From NCBI RefSeq assembly GCF_024347375.1, contig NZ_AP025470.1:930001-994000 (forward strand): a stretch of 64,000 nucleotides of DNA, read 5' to 3'. Within the stretch, counting starts at the first letter, position 1, and each line of letters starts with the position of its first letter. The notes beneath the pieces were generated by a model. The model saw only the letters and a list, made by a program, of their open reading frames with translations. It was not told the origin of the DNA and made no database searches. The position numbers and the translations under genes are program-made. The DNA comes from Vibrio coralliirubri. Lineage in GTDB: Bacteria; Pseudomonadota; Gammaproteobacteria; Enterobacterales; Vibrionaceae. This document shows positions 1 through 10,016 of this stretch, piece by piece.

Positions 1-1146
1 ATCTACGCATCAACAACCAATGCTCACATTAATACTGGTGACGGTGTTGGTATGGCGATTCGTGCTGGCGTTCCTATGCAAGACATCGAAATGTGGCAGT
101 TCCACCCAACGGGTATCGCTGGTGCAGGTGTATTGGTAACGGAAGGTTGTCGTGGTGAAGGTGGTTACCTTCTCAATAAAGACGGCGAACGCTTCATGGA
201 ACGTTACGCACCAAACGCTAAAGACTTAGCGGGTCGTGATGTTGTTGCTCGTTCAATGATGGTTGAAATTCGTGAAGGTCGCGGTTGCGATGGCCCTTGG
301 GGTCCACACATCAAGCTTAAGCTTGATCACCTAGGTAAAGAGACACTTGAATCTCGTCTTCCTGGTGTATGTGAACTTTCTCGTACCTTTGCTCACGTTG
401 ATCCAGTGAAAGAGCCAATCCCAGTAATCCCGACATGTCACTACATGATGGGTGGTGTTCCAACACAAGTTTCTGGTCAAGCTATTAAGCAAACCGAAGA
501 TGGCAGAGATGTTGAAATCCAAGGTCTATTTGCTTGTGGTGAAATCGCATCAGTATCAGTACATGGTGCTAACCGTCTAGGTGGTAACTCACTGCTTGAT
601 TTAGTGGTATTTGGTCGTGCGACAGGTCTACACCTAGGTGAGACACTGAAGAAGCAAGACGAAGCGAAACCTGCAACTGAAGCTGACATTGAGCGTTCAC
701 TAGAGCGTTACAACCGTTGGGAAAACAGCACAGACGGCGAAGATCCAGCGCAAATCCGTAAAGATCTTCAGCAATGTATGCAGAACAACTTCTCGGTATT
801 CCGTGAAGGCAAAGCAATGGCTGAAGGCCTAGAAGAGCTAAAAGCGATTCGCGAGCGTCTGAAGAATGCACACCTATCTGATAAGTCTACAGAGTTCAAC
901 ACTCAACGTATTGAGTGTCTAGAGCTTGAAAACTTGATGGAAACGGCATTCGCAACCGCTGTTGCTGCAAACTTCCGTACAGAGAGCCGTGGCGCACACG
1001 CTCGATTCGATTTCCCTGACCGTGATGATGAGCAATGGCTATGCCACTCACTTTACAACCCAGAGTCAGAGAGCATGACTAAGCGTGGTGTAAACATGGA
1101 ACCTATCCATCGTGAAGCGTTCCCACCAAAAGCACGTACGTACTAA
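1..1146 (+). CDS. sdhA: Succinate dehydrogenase flavoprotein subunit, 5' truncated
   Basis: The reading frame is open from the first base of the window, so the start and the FAD-binding N-terminus lie upstream. The visible 381 codons are the C-terminal two thirds of SdhA, which oxidises succinate to fumarate in complex II at the inner membrane. Family landmarks are visible: QFHPTG near the start, GRDVVAR, CHYMMGG and [11 protein letters not shown]. These carry the His and Arg residues known to hold the dicarboxylate in this family. The C-terminus ends [20 protein letters not shown], like other SdhA proteins. The gene is 12 bases from the chosen sdhB start, with the sdhB ribosome site overlapping its stop, so the two are cotranscribed. 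Identity is very secure; only the left boundary is artificial. Confidence 0.97.
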   Translation: MYASTTNAHINTGDGVGMAIRAGVPMQDIEMWQFHPTGIAGAGVLVTEGCRGEGGYLLNKDGERFMERYAPNAKDLAGRDVVARSMMVEIREGRGCDGPWGPHIKLKLDHLGKETLESRLPGVCELSRTFAHVDPVKEPIPVIPTCHYMMGGVPTQVSGQAIKQTEDGRDVEIQGLFACGEIASVSVHGANRLGGNSLLDLVVFGRATGLHLGETLKKQDEAKPATEADIERSLERYNRWENSTDGEDPAQIRKDLQQCMQNNFSVFREGKAMAEGLEELKAIRERLKNAHLSDKSTEFNTQRIECLELENLMETAFATAVAANFRTESRGAHARFDFPDRDDEQWLCHSLYNPESESMTKRGVNMEPIHREAFPPKARTY

Positions 1147-1158
1147 GGAGATATGACC

Positions 1159-1872
1159 ATGAAACTGAATTTCTCTTTATACCGTTACAATCCAGATGTC
1201 GACCAGAAGCCTTATATGAAGGAATACACTCTAGAAGTGGATGAAGGTTCAGACATGATGCTTTTGGACGCGCTTATTCTGTTGAAAGAGCAAGATCCAA
1301 CAATCTCATTCCGTCGCTCATGCCGTGAAGGTGTATGTGGCTCGGATGGTTTGAACATGAACGGTAAGAATGGCCTAGCGTGTATCACGCCATTGTCTGC
1401 GCTTTCTGGCCAAGACAAGATTGTGATTCGCCCACTGCCTGGCTTACCCGTTGTTCGTGACCTGATTGTAGACATGACTCAGTTCTACGATAACTACGAA
1501 AAAGTGAAGCCATTCTTAGTGTCTGATGGCAATGTGCCACCGGCTCGTGAAAACTTACAAAGCCCTGATGAGCGTGCTCATTTAGATGGATTGTACGAAT
1601 GTATCATGTGTGCATGTTGTACAACGTCATGCCCATCGTTCTGGTGGAACCCTGACAAATTCATCGGACCAGCAGGCCTGCTTGCAGCGTACCGTTGGCT
1701 AATTGATAGTCGAGATACAGCGACAGACGAACGTTTGTCCGATCTTGATGATGCATTTAGCGTTTTTCGTTGCCATGGCATCATGAATTGTGTAAGTGTT
1801 TGTCCTAAGGGATTAAATCCGACGAAAGCGATTGGTCACATCAAGACCATGCTAGTGAATCGTTCGGTTTAA
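1159..1872 (+). CDS. sdhB: Succinate dehydrogenase iron-sulfur subunit
   Basis: SdhB passes electrons from the SdhA flavin to quinone through three Fe-S clusters. The N-terminal ferredoxin domain has the 2Fe-2S cysteines in CREGVCGSDG and the later NGLAC. The C-terminal domain has CIMCACCTTSCP and CHGIMNCVSVCPKG for the 4Fe-4S and 3Fe-4S clusters. An ATG also exists at 1153, but the AAGGAGAT ribosome site (1145-1152) abuts it and is correctly spaced for the ATG at 1159. Starting there gives MKLNFSLYRYNPDVD, which matches the family N-terminus, and 237 residues, about the usual length. A hairpin follows before sucA. Confidence 0.97.
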   Translation: MKLNFSLYRYNPDVDQKPYMKEYTLEVDEGSDMMLLDALILLKEQDPTISFRRSCREGVCGSDGLNMNGKNGLACITPLSALSGQDKIVIRPLPGLPVVRDLIVDMTQFYDNYEKVKPFLVSDGNVPPARENLQSPDERAHLDGLYECIMCACCTTSCPSFWWNPDKFIGPAGLLAAYRWLIDSRDTATDERLSDLDDAFSVFRCHGIMNCVSVCPKGLNPTKAIGHIKTMLVNRSV

Positions 1873-1886
1873 GTTATATAAAAATT

Positions 1887-1916
1887 GCCGCCCTAGAAGT
1901 TTTGGGGCGGCCTTTT
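1887..1916 (+). terminator. Hairpin with short T-run between sdhB and sucA
   Basis: GCCGCCC (1887-1893) pairs with GGGCGGC (1905-1911) and is followed by CTTTT. The T-run is short and sucA follows on the same strand 54 bases later. This therefore looks more like a partial terminator or an RNA-processing hairpin that adjusts sdh versus suc expression than a full stop. Confidence 0.6.
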
Positions 1917-1969
1917 AATAGCTCGGCATAGACCGCAGCAAACGTGAAAACTACTGGTTAAGGGAAAAT

Positions 1970-4786
1970 ATGCACAACGGCGTGATGAAGGCATGGCTCG
2001 AGTCTTCACACTTGGCTGGCGCCAATGCAACGTACGTAGAAGAACTCTATGAACTGTATCTAAGTGACCCAGATTCGGTAAGTGACGAATGGAGAAGTGT
2101 TTTTGAAGAACTGCCTGTGCAAGCTTCAGAGGCAGTGGAACAACCACACTCTCGTGTTCGTGAATACTTCCGTCGACTCGCTCAAGAAACAAAGCATTAC
2201 AGTGTCCAAGTTAGTGATCCAGATGTCGATGCGAAACAAGTAAAGGTTCTGCAACTTATTAATGCCTATCGATTCCGAGGGCATCAAGCAGCAAATCTAG
2301 ACCCCCTAGGTTTATGGAAAAGAGCGACAGTTGATGAACTCGACCCTTCTTTCCACACTCTTACCGAAGATGACCTCAATGAGACGTTTAACGTCGGCTC
2401 TTACGCCATTGGCCAAGAGACGATGGTGCTTAAAGATCTCTACAAATCTCTAAAGCAAACGTATTGTGGCTCTATTGGTGCTGAATACATGCACATGACA
2501 AATACAGAGCAAAAGCGTTGGATCCAACAACGTTTAGAGTCTGTATCTGGTCAACCCTCTTTCAACAAAGAAGAAAAGCAAGCTTTCCTAGAAGAGCTAA
2601 CTGCTGCTGAAGGTCTTGAGCGCTATCTTGGTGCAAAATTCCCAGGCGCAAAACGCTTCTCGTTGGAAGGTGGTGATGCTCTTATCCCAATGACGAAAGA
2701 AATTATTCGTCATGCTGGCGGACAAGGCATGCGTGAAGTTGTTGTTGGTATGGCTCACCGTGGTCGTCTAAACATGTTGGTCAACGTGCTTGGTAAAAAG
2801 CCACAAGACCTGTTTGACGAGTTTGCGGGCAAGCACGATGACACGTGGGGTACTGGTGATGTGAAGTACCACCAAGGCTTCTCTGCGGACTTCGCAACGC
2901 CAGGCGGCAACGTTCACTTAGCACTAGCATTTAACCCATCTCACTTAGAAATCGTAAACCCGGTAGTTATCGGTTCAGTACGTGCACGTCAAGATCGCCT
3001 TGGTGATAATGATGGTAGCCGCGTACTTCCAATTACTATCCACGGTGACTCAGCTATCGCTGGTCAGGGTGTAGTACAAGAGACGTTTAACATGTCTCAA
3101 GCGCGTGGTTTCTGTGTTGGTGGTACGGTTCGTATCGTTGTAAACAACCAAGTTGGTTTTACAACGTCTAACCCTCGCGATACACGCTCTACGATGTACT
3201 GTACCGATATCGCGAAGATGGTTCAGGCTCCGATTTTCCACGTTAACTCTGATGATCCAGAAGCGGTTGCGTTCGTTGCGCGTCTTGCATTGGATTACCG
3301 TAATACGTTTAAGCGTGATGTTGTTATTGATTTGGTTTGTTACCGTCGTCACGGTCACAATGAAGCCGATGAGCCGAATGCAACACAGCCTTTGATGTAC
3401 CAAAAAATCAAAAAGCACCCAACACCACGTAAGCTTTACGCTGACGTGCTAATGGAGCGCGGTGAGTTTGGTATTGATACAGCAACTCAGCTAGTTAACG
3501 AATATCGTGATGCACTTGATCACGGTGAAGTTGTGGTTAAAGAGTGGCGTCCAATGGCACTTCACTCAGTAGACTGGTCTCCTTACCTAGGTCACGACTG
3601 GAACATCGAGTGGGATAACAAGATTGATATCGAGCGCCTGAAAGAGCTTGGTACCAAACTTTGCCAATACCCAGACAGCCACAAGCTGCAAAGCCGAGTA
3701 AATAAACTGTACAACGATCGTACTGCCATGGTGAATGGTGAGAAACAAGTCGATTGGGGTATGGCTGAAACTCTGGCTTACGCAACACTTGTTGACGACG
3801 GTAAGCGTATTCGTATCTCAGGCCAAGATTCAGGTCGTGGTACGTTCTTCCACCGTCACTCAGTACTGCACAATCAATCAGATGCAAGCACGTATGTTCC
3901 TCTTGCGAACATTCATGATAAACAAGGGCCATTCCAAGTGTTTGACTCGGTGTTATCTGAAGAAGCGGTACTCGCATTTGAGTATGGTTATGCAACAGCA
4001 GAGCCAAGCGGTCTAACCCTTTGGGAAGCACAATTTGGTGACTTCGCAAACGGTGCACAAGTTGTTATCGACCAATTCATTTCATCAGGTGAGCAAAAGT
4101 GGGCACGTCTATGTGGTCTAACTATGCTGCTTCCTCACGGTTATGAAGGCCAAGGCCCAGAGCACTCTTCTGCACGTCTTGAGCGTTACCTTCAGTTATG
4201 TGCTGAACAAAATATGCAGGTTGTTGTTCCTTCAACACCGGCACAGGTTTACCACATGATTCGCCGTCAGGTTGTTCGACCAATGCGTCGTCCACTGATT
4301 GTAATGTCACCTAAGTCATTGCTTCGTCACCCTCTGTGTACTTCTTCTCTTGAAGATTTGGCAGAAGGCACGTTCCAACCAGCTATCGCAGAAATTGATG
4401 ACCTGGCGCCTGAGAACGTAAAACGCGTCGTGTTCTGTTCAGGTAAGGTTTACTTTGACCTGCTTGACCAAAGACGTAAGAACGAGCAAGACGATGTCGC
4501 TATTGTACGTATTGAGCAACTTTACCCGTTCCCTTATGAGGACGTGAGGGCTGCCATCGCACAATACACAAATGTAGTCGATTACGTTTGGTGTCAAGAA
4601 GAGCCACAAAACCAAGGTGCTTGGTACAGTAGCCAACATAATTTCCGAGCTGCTATCCCAGTAGGTGCTGATATTCAATACGCAGGTCGTCCTGCATCAG
4701 CATCACCAGCTGTTGGCTATATGTCGGTACACTTGAAACAACAAAAAGCGTTAGTTGACGACGCTTTGACCCTACTTAAGAACTAG
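1970..4786 (+). CDS. sucA: 2-oxoglutarate dehydrogenase E1 component
   Basis: This is the thiamine-diphosphate-dependent decarboxylase of the 2-oxoglutarate dehydrogenase complex, working with SucB and a lipoamide dehydrogenase encoded elsewhere. The protein has 938 residues, the normal length. The N-terminus MHNGVMKAWLESSHLAGAN matches the family, and AAGGGA lies just upstream of the ATG. ALAFNPSHLEIVNP and HGDSAIAGQGVVQE (about residue 357) are the conserved active-site and ThDP-binding stretches, followed by HNEADEP. The C-terminal part contains the transketolase-like pyrimidine-binding domain (about 590-790). It is followed 21 bases later by sucB. Confidence 0.97.
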   Translation: MHNGVMKAWLESSHLAGANATYVEELYELYLSDPDSVSDEWRSVFEELPVQASEAVEQPHSRVREYFRRLAQETKHYSVQVSDPDVDAKQVKVLQLINAYRFRGHQAANLDPLGLWKRATVDELDPSFHTLTEDDLNETFNVGSYAIGQETMVLKDLYKSLKQTYCGSIGAEYMHMTNTEQKRWIQQRLESVSGQPSFNKEEKQAFLEELTAAEGLERYLGAKFPGAKRFSLEGGDALIPMTKEIIRHAGGQGMREVVVGMAHRGRLNMLVNVLGKKPQDLFDEFAGKHDDTWGTGDVKYHQGFSADFATPGGNVHLALAFNPSHLEIVNPVVIGSVRARQDRLGDNDGSRVLPITIHGDSAIAGQGVVQETFNMSQARGFCVGGTVRIVVNNQVGFTTSNPRDTRSTMYCTDIAKMVQAPIFHVNSDDPEAVAFVARLALDYRNTFKRDVVIDLVCYRRHGHNEADEPNATQPLMYQKIKKHPTPRKLYADVLMERGEFGIDTATQLVNEYRDALDHGEVVVKEWRPMALHSVDWSPYLGHDWNIEWDNKIDIERLKELGTKLCQYPDSHKLQSRVNKLYNDRTAMVNGEKQVDWGMAETLAYATLVDDGKRIRISGQDSGRGTFFHRHSVLHNQSDASTYVPLANIHDKQGPFQVFDSVLSEEAVLAFEYGYATAEPSGLTLWEAQFGDFANGAQVVIDQFISSGEQKWARLCGLTMLLPHGYEGQGPEHSSARLERYLQLCAEQNMQVVVPSTPAQVYHMIRRQVVRPMRRPLIVMSPKSLLRHPLCTSSLEDLAEGTFQPAIAEIDDLAPENVKRVVFCSGKVYFDLLDQRRKNEQDDVAIVRIEQLYPFPYEDVRAAIAQYTNVVDYVWCQEEPQNQGAWYSSQHNFRAAIPVGADIQYAGRPASASPAVGYMSVHLKQQKALVDDALTLLKN

Positions 4787-4807
4787 AAGTAAAAGGAAAA
4801 TACGCAC

Positions 4808-6010
4808 ATGACAATTGAAATTCTGGTTCCAGATTTACCTGAATCTGTGGCTGATGCAACAGTTGCTACTTGGCACAAAAAACCGGGCGAAGCGGTTGCA
4901 CGTGATGAAGTCATTGTAGATATCGAAACTGATAAAGTAGTTCTAGAAGTACCGGCTCCTGAAGCGGGTGTTCTGGAAGCTATCATCGAAGAAGAGGGTG
5001 CTACGGTACTTTCTAAGCAGCTTCTGGCTAAAATCAAGCCGGGTGCTGTCGCTGGTGAACCAACGAAAGACACCACTGAAGATACAGAAGCATCTCCTGA
5101 CAAGCGCCATAAAGCTGCGCTAACAGAAGAGAACAACGACGCACTAAGCCCAGCTGTTCGTCGCCTGCTTGCTGAGCACAACCTACAACCAGCTGACGTT
5201 AAAGGCACTGGTGTTGGTGGTCGTATTACTCGTGAAGACATCGACGCACATCTAGCAGCAGCGAAAGCGGCAGCAGCATCTACACCAGCAGTTGAAGCGC
5301 CAGCAGCGGCTCGTAGCCAAAAACGCGTGCCTATGACTCGCCTACGTAAGACAGTTGCAAACCGTCTTCTAGAAGCGAAAAACAGCACAGCAATGCTGAC
5401 TACTTTTAACGAAGTGAACATGAAGCCAATCATGGACCTTCGTAAGCAGTACAAAGACCAATTCGAGAAGCGTCACGATACGCGTCTTGGTTTCATGTCT
5501 TTCTACGTGAAAGCAGTAACAGAAGCACTGAAGCGTTTCCCAGAAGTGAACGCTTCTATCGATGGTACAGATATCGTTTACCACAACTACTTCGACATCA
5601 GCATGGCGGTATCTACGCCACGTGGTCTAGTGACTCCAGTACTGAAAGACTGTGACACACTAGGTTTCGCTGATATCGAAAAAGGCATCAAAGAGCTAGC
5701 AATCAAAGGCCGTGACGGCAAGCTAACGGTTGATGAACTGATGGGAGGCAACTTCACTATCACAAACGGTGGTGTATTTGGTTCTCTAATGTCTACGCCA
5801 ATCATTAACCCGCCTCAAGCGGCAATTTTGGGTATGCACAAAATCCAAGACCGTCCAATGGCTGTTGATGGCAAGGTAGAGATTCTACCTATGATGTACC
5901 TAGCGCTTTCTTACGACCACCGTCTAATCGATGGCCGTGAATCAGTTGGCTTCCTAGTGACCATCAAAGAGCTTCTAGAAGATCCTGCACGTCTGCTATT
6001 AGACGTTTAG
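4808..6010 (+). CDS. sucB: Dihydrolipoyl succinyltransferase (E2)
   Basis: This is the succinyltransferase core of the 2-oxoglutarate dehydrogenase complex, 400 residues. A single lipoyl domain occupies about residues 2-77, with the lipoylated lysine K43 in ETDKVVLE. A peripheral subunit-binding domain lies around 108-144 ([11 protein letters not shown]...GRITREDI). The catalytic acyltransferase domain carries the family signature [11 protein letters not shown] with H371 and D375. The ribosome site AAAAGGAAAA precedes the ATG. The linker between lipoyl and binding domains is short and charged, and a second Ala/Pro-rich linker (about 150-170) leads into the catalytic domain. The layout is typical. 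Confidence 0.97.
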   Translation: MTIEILVPDLPESVADATVATWHKKPGEAVARDEVIVDIETDKVVLEVPAPEAGVLEAIIEEEGATVLSKQLLAKIKPGAVAGEPTKDTTEDTEASPDKRHKAALTEENNDALSPAVRRLLAEHNLQPADVKGTGVGGRITREDIDAHLAAAKAAAASTPAVEAPAAARSQKRVPMTRLRKTVANRLLEAKNSTAMLTTFNEVNMKPIMDLRKQYKDQFEKRHDTRLGFMSFYVKAVTEALKRFPEVNASIDGTDIVYHNYFDISMAVSTPRGLVTPVLKDCDTLGFADIEKGIKELAIKGRDGKLTVDELMGGNFTITNGGVFGSLMSTPIINPPQAAILGMHKIQDRPMAVDGKVEILPMMYLALSYDHRLIDGRESVGFLVTIKELLEDPARLLLDV

Positions 6011-6020
6011 TATCGCTAAA

Positions 6021-6049
6021 ACGTCTAGTTAACCCCGTTAGCTAGACGT
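6021..6049 (+). promoter_or_regulatory. 13-bp stem-loop downstream of sucB
   Basis: ACGTCTAGTTAAC (6021-6033) pairs with GTTAGCTAGACGT (6037-6049) around a CCC loop, with one G-T pair. It starts 10 bases after the sucB stop and has no T-run. It may protect the 3' end of sucAB mRNA or be a processing site rather than a terminator. Confidence 0.6.
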
Positions 6050-6152
6050 AAAAAGTTTCAAAGGCTAGGCTGCTCAACGTCTGGCCTTCAATTGAACTGT
6101 AAAGCCATTAGAAAATGGACAGCAGTTGATTTGAGAAGACCCTACAGACGTA

Positions 6153-6168
6153 ACACAGGAAACTGTGT
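6153..6168 (+). promoter_or_regulatory. GAAA-capped hairpin in the sucC leader
   Basis: ACACAG (6153-6158) and CTGTGT (6163-6168) close a GAAA tetraloop, 49 bases before the sucC ATG. With the larger stem at 6021-6049 it makes the 206-base sucB-sucC gap structured. No promoter hexamers could be assigned with confidence. Confidence 0.45.
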
Positions 6169-6216
6169 CGTTATGGAAATAATAATCCCTTAAGGGAAAA
6201 TAAACGGAATATCAAA

Positions 6217-7383
6217 ATGAATTTGCATGAATACCAAGCCAAACAGCTGTTTGCAGAATTCGGTTTGCCTGTACCAGAAGGTTTCGCATGTGATACTGCA
6301 CAAGAAGCTTTCGAAGCTGCAGGTCGTATCAGTACAGCCAAGAAAGTCGTTAAGTGTCAAGTACACGCTGGTGGCCGCGGTAAAGCGGGCGGCGTAGAGC
6401 TGCATGACACCAAAGAAGGCGTTAAAGAGTTTGCACAAAAGTGGCTAGGTAAAAACCTAGTGACTTACCAAACAGACGCTAATGGTCAGCCTGTAACAAA
6501 GATCCTAGTTGAAGAAGCATCAAACATTGCTAACGAACTTTACTTAGGTGCTGTTGTTGACCGCGCAACGCGTAAAATTGTATTCATGGCGTCAACTGAA
6601 GGCGGTGTGGACATTGAGAAAATCGCTGAAGAAACTCCAGAGTTGATTCACCAATCAGCGATCGATCCTCTAGTAGGCCCTCAAGCTTACCAAGGCCGTG
6701 AACTGGCGTTCAAACTTGGTCTAGTTGGCGATCAAATCAAACAGTTCGTTAAGATCTTCATGGGTCTTGGCCAAATGTTCTCTCAGTACGACCTAGCTCT
6801 ACTAGAAATCAACCCGCTTGTAATTACTGGCGAAGGCAACCTGCTTTGTCTAGACGGCAAGATCAACATCGACTCAAACGCGATGTACCGTCAGCCTAAA
6901 CTGCGTGAAATGCACGATCCATCTCAAGAAGATGAGCGCGAAGCACACGCAGCACAGTGGGAACTGAACTACGTAGCACTAGATGGTAACGTTGGCTGTA
7001 TGGTTAACGGTGCAGGCCTTGCTATGGGTACGATGGATATCGTAAACCTACACGGCGGCAAGCCAGCAAACTTCCTTGATGTAGGCGGCGGCGCGACAAA
7101 AGAACGTGTAGCTGAAGCATTCAAGATCATCCTTTCTGATGACAATGTTAAAGCAGTACTCGTAAACATCTTCGGTGGCATCGTTCGTTGTGACATGATC
7201 GCTGAAGGTATTATCGGTGCAGTTAAAGAAGTCGGCGTAACAGTTCCTGTAGTTGTTCGTCTAGAAGGTACAAACGCAGACCTAGGTCGCGAAGTACTTG
7301 CTAATTCTGATGTTGATATCATTGCAGCTGAATCTCTAACAGATGCTGCTCAGAAAGTTGTTGCTGCTGCGGAGGCTAAATAA
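6217..7383 (+). CDS. sucC: Succinyl-CoA synthetase beta subunit
   Basis: SucC is the nucleotide-binding (ATP-grasp) subunit of succinyl-CoA synthetase, which converts succinyl-CoA and phosphate to succinate with substrate-level phosphorylation. It has 388 residues, the usual length. [12 protein letters not shown] near residue 50 is the nucleotide-binding loop, and LLEINPLVI and the C-terminal CoA-ligase domain with GGGATKERV and [10 protein letters not shown] are intact. The start [12 protein letters not shown] is the family N-terminus. Its stop codon overlaps the sucD start by one base (TAATG), a sign of translational coupling of the two subunits. Confidence 0.97.
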   Translation: MNLHEYQAKQLFAEFGLPVPEGFACDTAQEAFEAAGRISTAKKVVKCQVHAGGRGKAGGVELHDTKEGVKEFAQKWLGKNLVTYQTDANGQPVTKILVEEASNIANELYLGAVVDRATRKIVFMASTEGGVDIEKIAEETPELIHQSAIDPLVGPQAYQGRELAFKLGLVGDQIKQFVKIFMGLGQMFSQYDLALLEINPLVITGEGNLLCLDGKINIDSNAMYRQPKLREMHDPSQEDEREAHAAQWELNYVALDGNVGCMVNGAGLAMGTMDIVNLHGGKPANFLDVGGGATKERVAEAFKIILSDDNVKAVLVNIFGGIVRCDMIAEGIIGAVKEVGVTVPVVVRLEGTNADLGREVLANSDVDIIAAESLTDAAQKVVAAAEAK

Positions 7384-8255
7384 TGTCTGTATTAATTAAC
7401 AAAGACACTAAAGTAATCTGTCAGGGTTTCACTGGCGGTCAAGGTACATTCCACTCAGACCAAGCTATCGCATACGGCACGCAAATGGTTGGTGGTGTTT
7501 CACCTGGTAAAGGTGGTCAAACTCACCTAGGCCTTCCAGTATTCAACACAGTACGTGAAGCGGTAGAAGTTACTGGCGCAACAGCAACAGTTATCTACGT
7601 ACCAGCTCCTTTCTGTAAAGATGCAATCCTAGAAGCGATTGATGCAGGTATCGAACTGATCGTAACGATCACTGAAGGTATCCCTACAACAGATATGATC
7701 GACGTTAAAGTGAAGCTAGAAGAAACTGGCGTTCGCATGATCGGTCCTAACTGTCCAGGTCTTATCACTCCAGACGAGTGTAAGATTGGTATCATGCCTG
7801 GTCATATCCACAAGAAGGGTAAAGTAGGTATCGTATCTCGCTCAGGTACTCTGACATACGAAGCAGTTAAGCAAACAACAGATGAAGGCTTTGGTCAGTC
7901 TACATGTGTTGGTATCGGTGGTGACCCTATCCCAGGTTCAAACTTCATTGATATCCTAAAACTTTTCCAAGAAGACCCAGAAACTGAAGCAATCGTAATG
8001 ATTGGTGAAATCGGTGGTACTGCGGAAGAAGAAGCGGCTGAGTTCATCAAAGCAAACGTAACTAAGCCAGTTGTATCTTACATCGCTGGTGTTACTGCTC
8101 CTCCGGGCAAACGTATGGGCCACGCAGGCGCAATCATCTCTGGCGGTAAAGGTACTGCTGAAGATAAATTCGCAGCACTAGAAGCAGCAGGCGTTAAGAC
8201 TGTTAAGTCTCTTGCTGACATCGGTAAAGGCCTACGTGAAATCACGGGTTGGTAA
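7383..8255 (+). CDS. sucD: Succinyl-CoA synthetase alpha subunit
   Basis: SucD carries the CoA-binding Rossmann domain and the phosphohistidine of succinyl-CoA synthetase. It has 290 residues. [14 protein letters not shown] is the CoA-binding segment. The active-site histidine is H247 in [14 protein letters not shown]. The start codon overlaps the sucC stop. It is the last gene of the operon and is followed by a strong terminator. Confidence 0.97.
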   Translation: MSVLINKDTKVICQGFTGGQGTFHSDQAIAYGTQMVGGVSPGKGGQTHLGLPVFNTVREAVEVTGATATVIYVPAPFCKDAILEAIDAGIELIVTITEGIPTTDMIDVKVKLEETGVRMIGPNCPGLITPDECKIGIMPGHIHKKGKVGIVSRSGTLTYEAVKQTTDEGFGQSTCVGIGGDPIPGSNFIDILKLFQEDPETEAIVMIGEIGGTAEEEAAEFIKANVTKPVVSYIAGVTAPPGKRMGHAGAIISGGKGTAEDKFAALEAAGVKTVKSLADIGKGLREITGW

Positions 8256-8306
8256 TCAGCTGACTTTTATCGATTGAGATAGAAGTTAACTGAACGATAT
8301 TAAAAA

Positions 8307-8334
8307 GGCTTGGTCACTGACCAAGCCTTTTTTT
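8307..8334 (+). terminator. Rho-independent terminator of the suc operon
   Basis: GGCTTGGTC (8307-8315) pairs with GACCAAGCC (8319-8327), followed by seven T. The A-run before the stem lets it act on the other strand too, for the convergent znuB transcript. Confidence 0.93.
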
Positions 8335-8344
8335 ATGTTCTCGG

Positions 8345-8361
8345 GATACGAGATACGAGAT
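8345..8361. repeat. Short 7-bp repeat seed (GATACGA, about 2.4 units)
   Basis: This is GATACGA repeated a little over twice, between the suc terminator and the znuB stop. It is the same heptamer that is expanded at 14611-16084, so it looks like a small or decayed member of the same repeat class. Confidence 0.7.
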
Positions 8362-8368
8362 CGTACTG

Positions 8369-9154
8369 CTAAGCTCGGCTCCTAACCATTTGAGATAGCA
8401 TAAACATCGCAGCTGCACTGATAACAACAGACGGGCCAGCTGGCGTGTCATAGAACCAAGACAAGCTTAGCCCTCCGAAGACTGCAATAGAGCCAATAAC
8501 CGATGCGAGGAAGGCCATTTGCTCGGGTGTATTCGCGAATTTTCTTGCTGTAGCTGCTGGGATGATCAGTAGCGATGTCATGATTAACGCACCAACAAAC
8601 TTCATACCGACAGCAATCACGATACCGACCAATAGCATCAGAATCAGACGCATTAAATCAATGTTGATGCCATCAACCGCCGCGAGATCTTCGTTAACCG
8701 TCGTTGATAGTAGTGGTCGCCAAAAGATAGCAAGCACCAATCCAATCACAGCAGCACCCGCATAGATGAACACTAAATCCGTTGGAGATACTGCCAGCAA
8801 GTCACCAAATAGGTAGCTCATTAGGTCAACACGAACGTTATCTAAGAAACTGACAGCAACCAAACCAAGTGATAGCGCACTGTGCGCCAAAATACCGAGT
8901 AGGGTATCGGTTGCGACCAGCTTTTGTTTTTGTAAAGTCACTAGCAACACGGCCAGCATCAAACAACAAATCAGCAGCGTGAAATACAAGTTAATGTTGA
9001 ACAGAAAGCCAAGTGCTAAGCCCATCAAAGAAGCGTGAGCAAGCGTGTCACCAAAGTAAGCCATCTTACGCCACACCACGAATGAACCTAGTGGGCCTGC
9101 AATTAGTGCAATACCCAAACCCGCCAAAATAGAGGGAAGAAGAAACTCAAGCAT
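8369..9154 (-). CDS. znuB: Zinc ABC transporter permease
   Basis: ZnuB is the membrane channel of the high-affinity zinc importer. The 261-residue protein is almost entirely hydrophobic, with about eight predicted membrane spans. It begins MLEFLLPSILAGLGIALIAGPLGSFVVWRKM, typical of the ABC-3 permease family. GDTLAHASLMG is the conserved cytoplasmic loop that meets the ATPase. Its ATG overlaps the znuC stop by one base, so translation is coupled. Zinc rather than manganese specificity is inferred from the Zur box and the His-rich partners. Confidence 0.94.
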   Translation of the reverse strand: MLEFLLPSILAGLGIALIAGPLGSFVVWRKMAYFGDTLAHASLMGLALGFLFNINLYFTLLICCLMLAVLLVTLQKQKLVATDTLLGILAHSALSLGLVAVSFLDNVRVDLMSYLFGDLLAVSPTDLVFIYAGAAVIGLVLAIFWRPLLSTTVNEDLAAVDGINIDLMRLILMLLVGIVIAVGMKFVGALIMTSLLIIPAATARKFANTPEQMAFLASVIGSIAVFGGLSLSWFYDTPAGPSVVISAAAMFMLSQMVRSRA

Positions 9155-9933
9155 TAGTGGTGTCCGTGTTTATGGTTTGAACATTCATGTGCACCGCCCG
9201 TTACTGGTTGGCCTGCAAGGTCATGATGGTGATGTTCGTGTTGGTGATGATAAAACGCTAGTGTCTCTTGGGTCGCAGTGCCAAAGAGCGCAATATACGA
9301 AGGATGGTGTTTGATGTCTGCAGGTGCGCCTGAACAGCAGATGTGGTGGTGCAAACAGATAACATCGTCTGTTTTTGCCATCACTAAATGCAGATCGTGT
9401 GAAACCATAAATACGGCACAACCAAAGCGGTGACGAATGGTGTCAATCAAGTCATACAGGTCAATTTGCCCTTGAACGTCGACGCCTTGAGCCGGTTCAT
9501 CGAGAACCAGTAGGTCTGGTCTTCTTAACAATGAACGAGCAATCAGCACACGTTGGTTTTCACCGCCGGATAGCTGGTGCATGTTACTCTTCTGCAGATG
9601 TTCAGCACCAACGAGCTTCAATGCTTCAAGGATTTCTTGCTGACTGAACTTGCCAGTGAGCTTTAGAAAACGCTCTACGTTGAGCGGTAGTGAGTCATTG
9701 AGCTTTAATTTTTGTGGTACATAGCCAATTTTCAGTTTTTTAGCTTTTGTTATTGTGCCTGAAAATTTGGTCTGTAGACCCAGTACCACTTTTACTAATG
9801 TCGACTTTCCTGCACCGTTTGGCCCAATTAGGGTGGTGATTCTGCCGCGCTCTAAATTTAGAGAGATGTTGTCTAGAACTTTTCGACCGTCAAATTCGAC
9901 GCTCACAGAATCTAGTTGGATTAAGTTATCCAT
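9154..9933 (-). CDS. znuC: Zinc ABC transporter ATP-binding protein with His-rich tail
   Basis: ZnuC powers zinc import through ZnuB. The 259-residue protein has Walker A GPNGAGKSTLVK, signature LSGGENQR and Walker B LLVLDEPAQGVD, followed by the switch histidine in VSHDLH. The C-terminal 35 residues contain many histidines (HHQHEHHHH, then NHKHGHH) and one cysteine. That would be a plausible zinc-sensing or metal-holding extension. The gene is divergent from znuA and shares its operator region. Confidence 0.95.
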   Translation of the reverse strand: MDNLIQLDSVSVEFDGRKVLDNISLNLERGRITTLIGPNGAGKSTLVKVVLGLQTKFSGTITKAKKLKIGYVPQKLKLNDSLPLNVERFLKLTGKFSQQEILEALKLVGAEHLQKSNMHQLSGGENQRVLIARSLLRRPDLLVLDEPAQGVDVQGQIDLYDLIDTIRHRFGCAVFMVSHDLHLVMAKTDDVICLHHHICCSGAPADIKHHPSYIALFGTATQETLAFYHHQHEHHHHDLAGQPVTGGAHECSNHKHGHH

Positions 9934-9958
9934 GAATAGAACTCATTTGCAATTCGCT

Positions 9959-9977
9959 AATGTTATAATGTAACATT
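9959..9977. promoter_or_regulatory. Zur box between znuC and znuA
   Basis: AATGTTATAATGTAACATT has perfect 7-bp arms (AATGTTA/TAACATT) around five bases and closely matches the gamma-proteobacterial Zur operator. It is centred in the 83-bp divergent promoter, so zinc-bound Zur should repress both znuA and znuCB. Confidence 0.88.
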
Positions 9978-10016
9978 TACCTCAAGCCTAAGCTACTTTT
10001 CTATTATCGAGGGATT

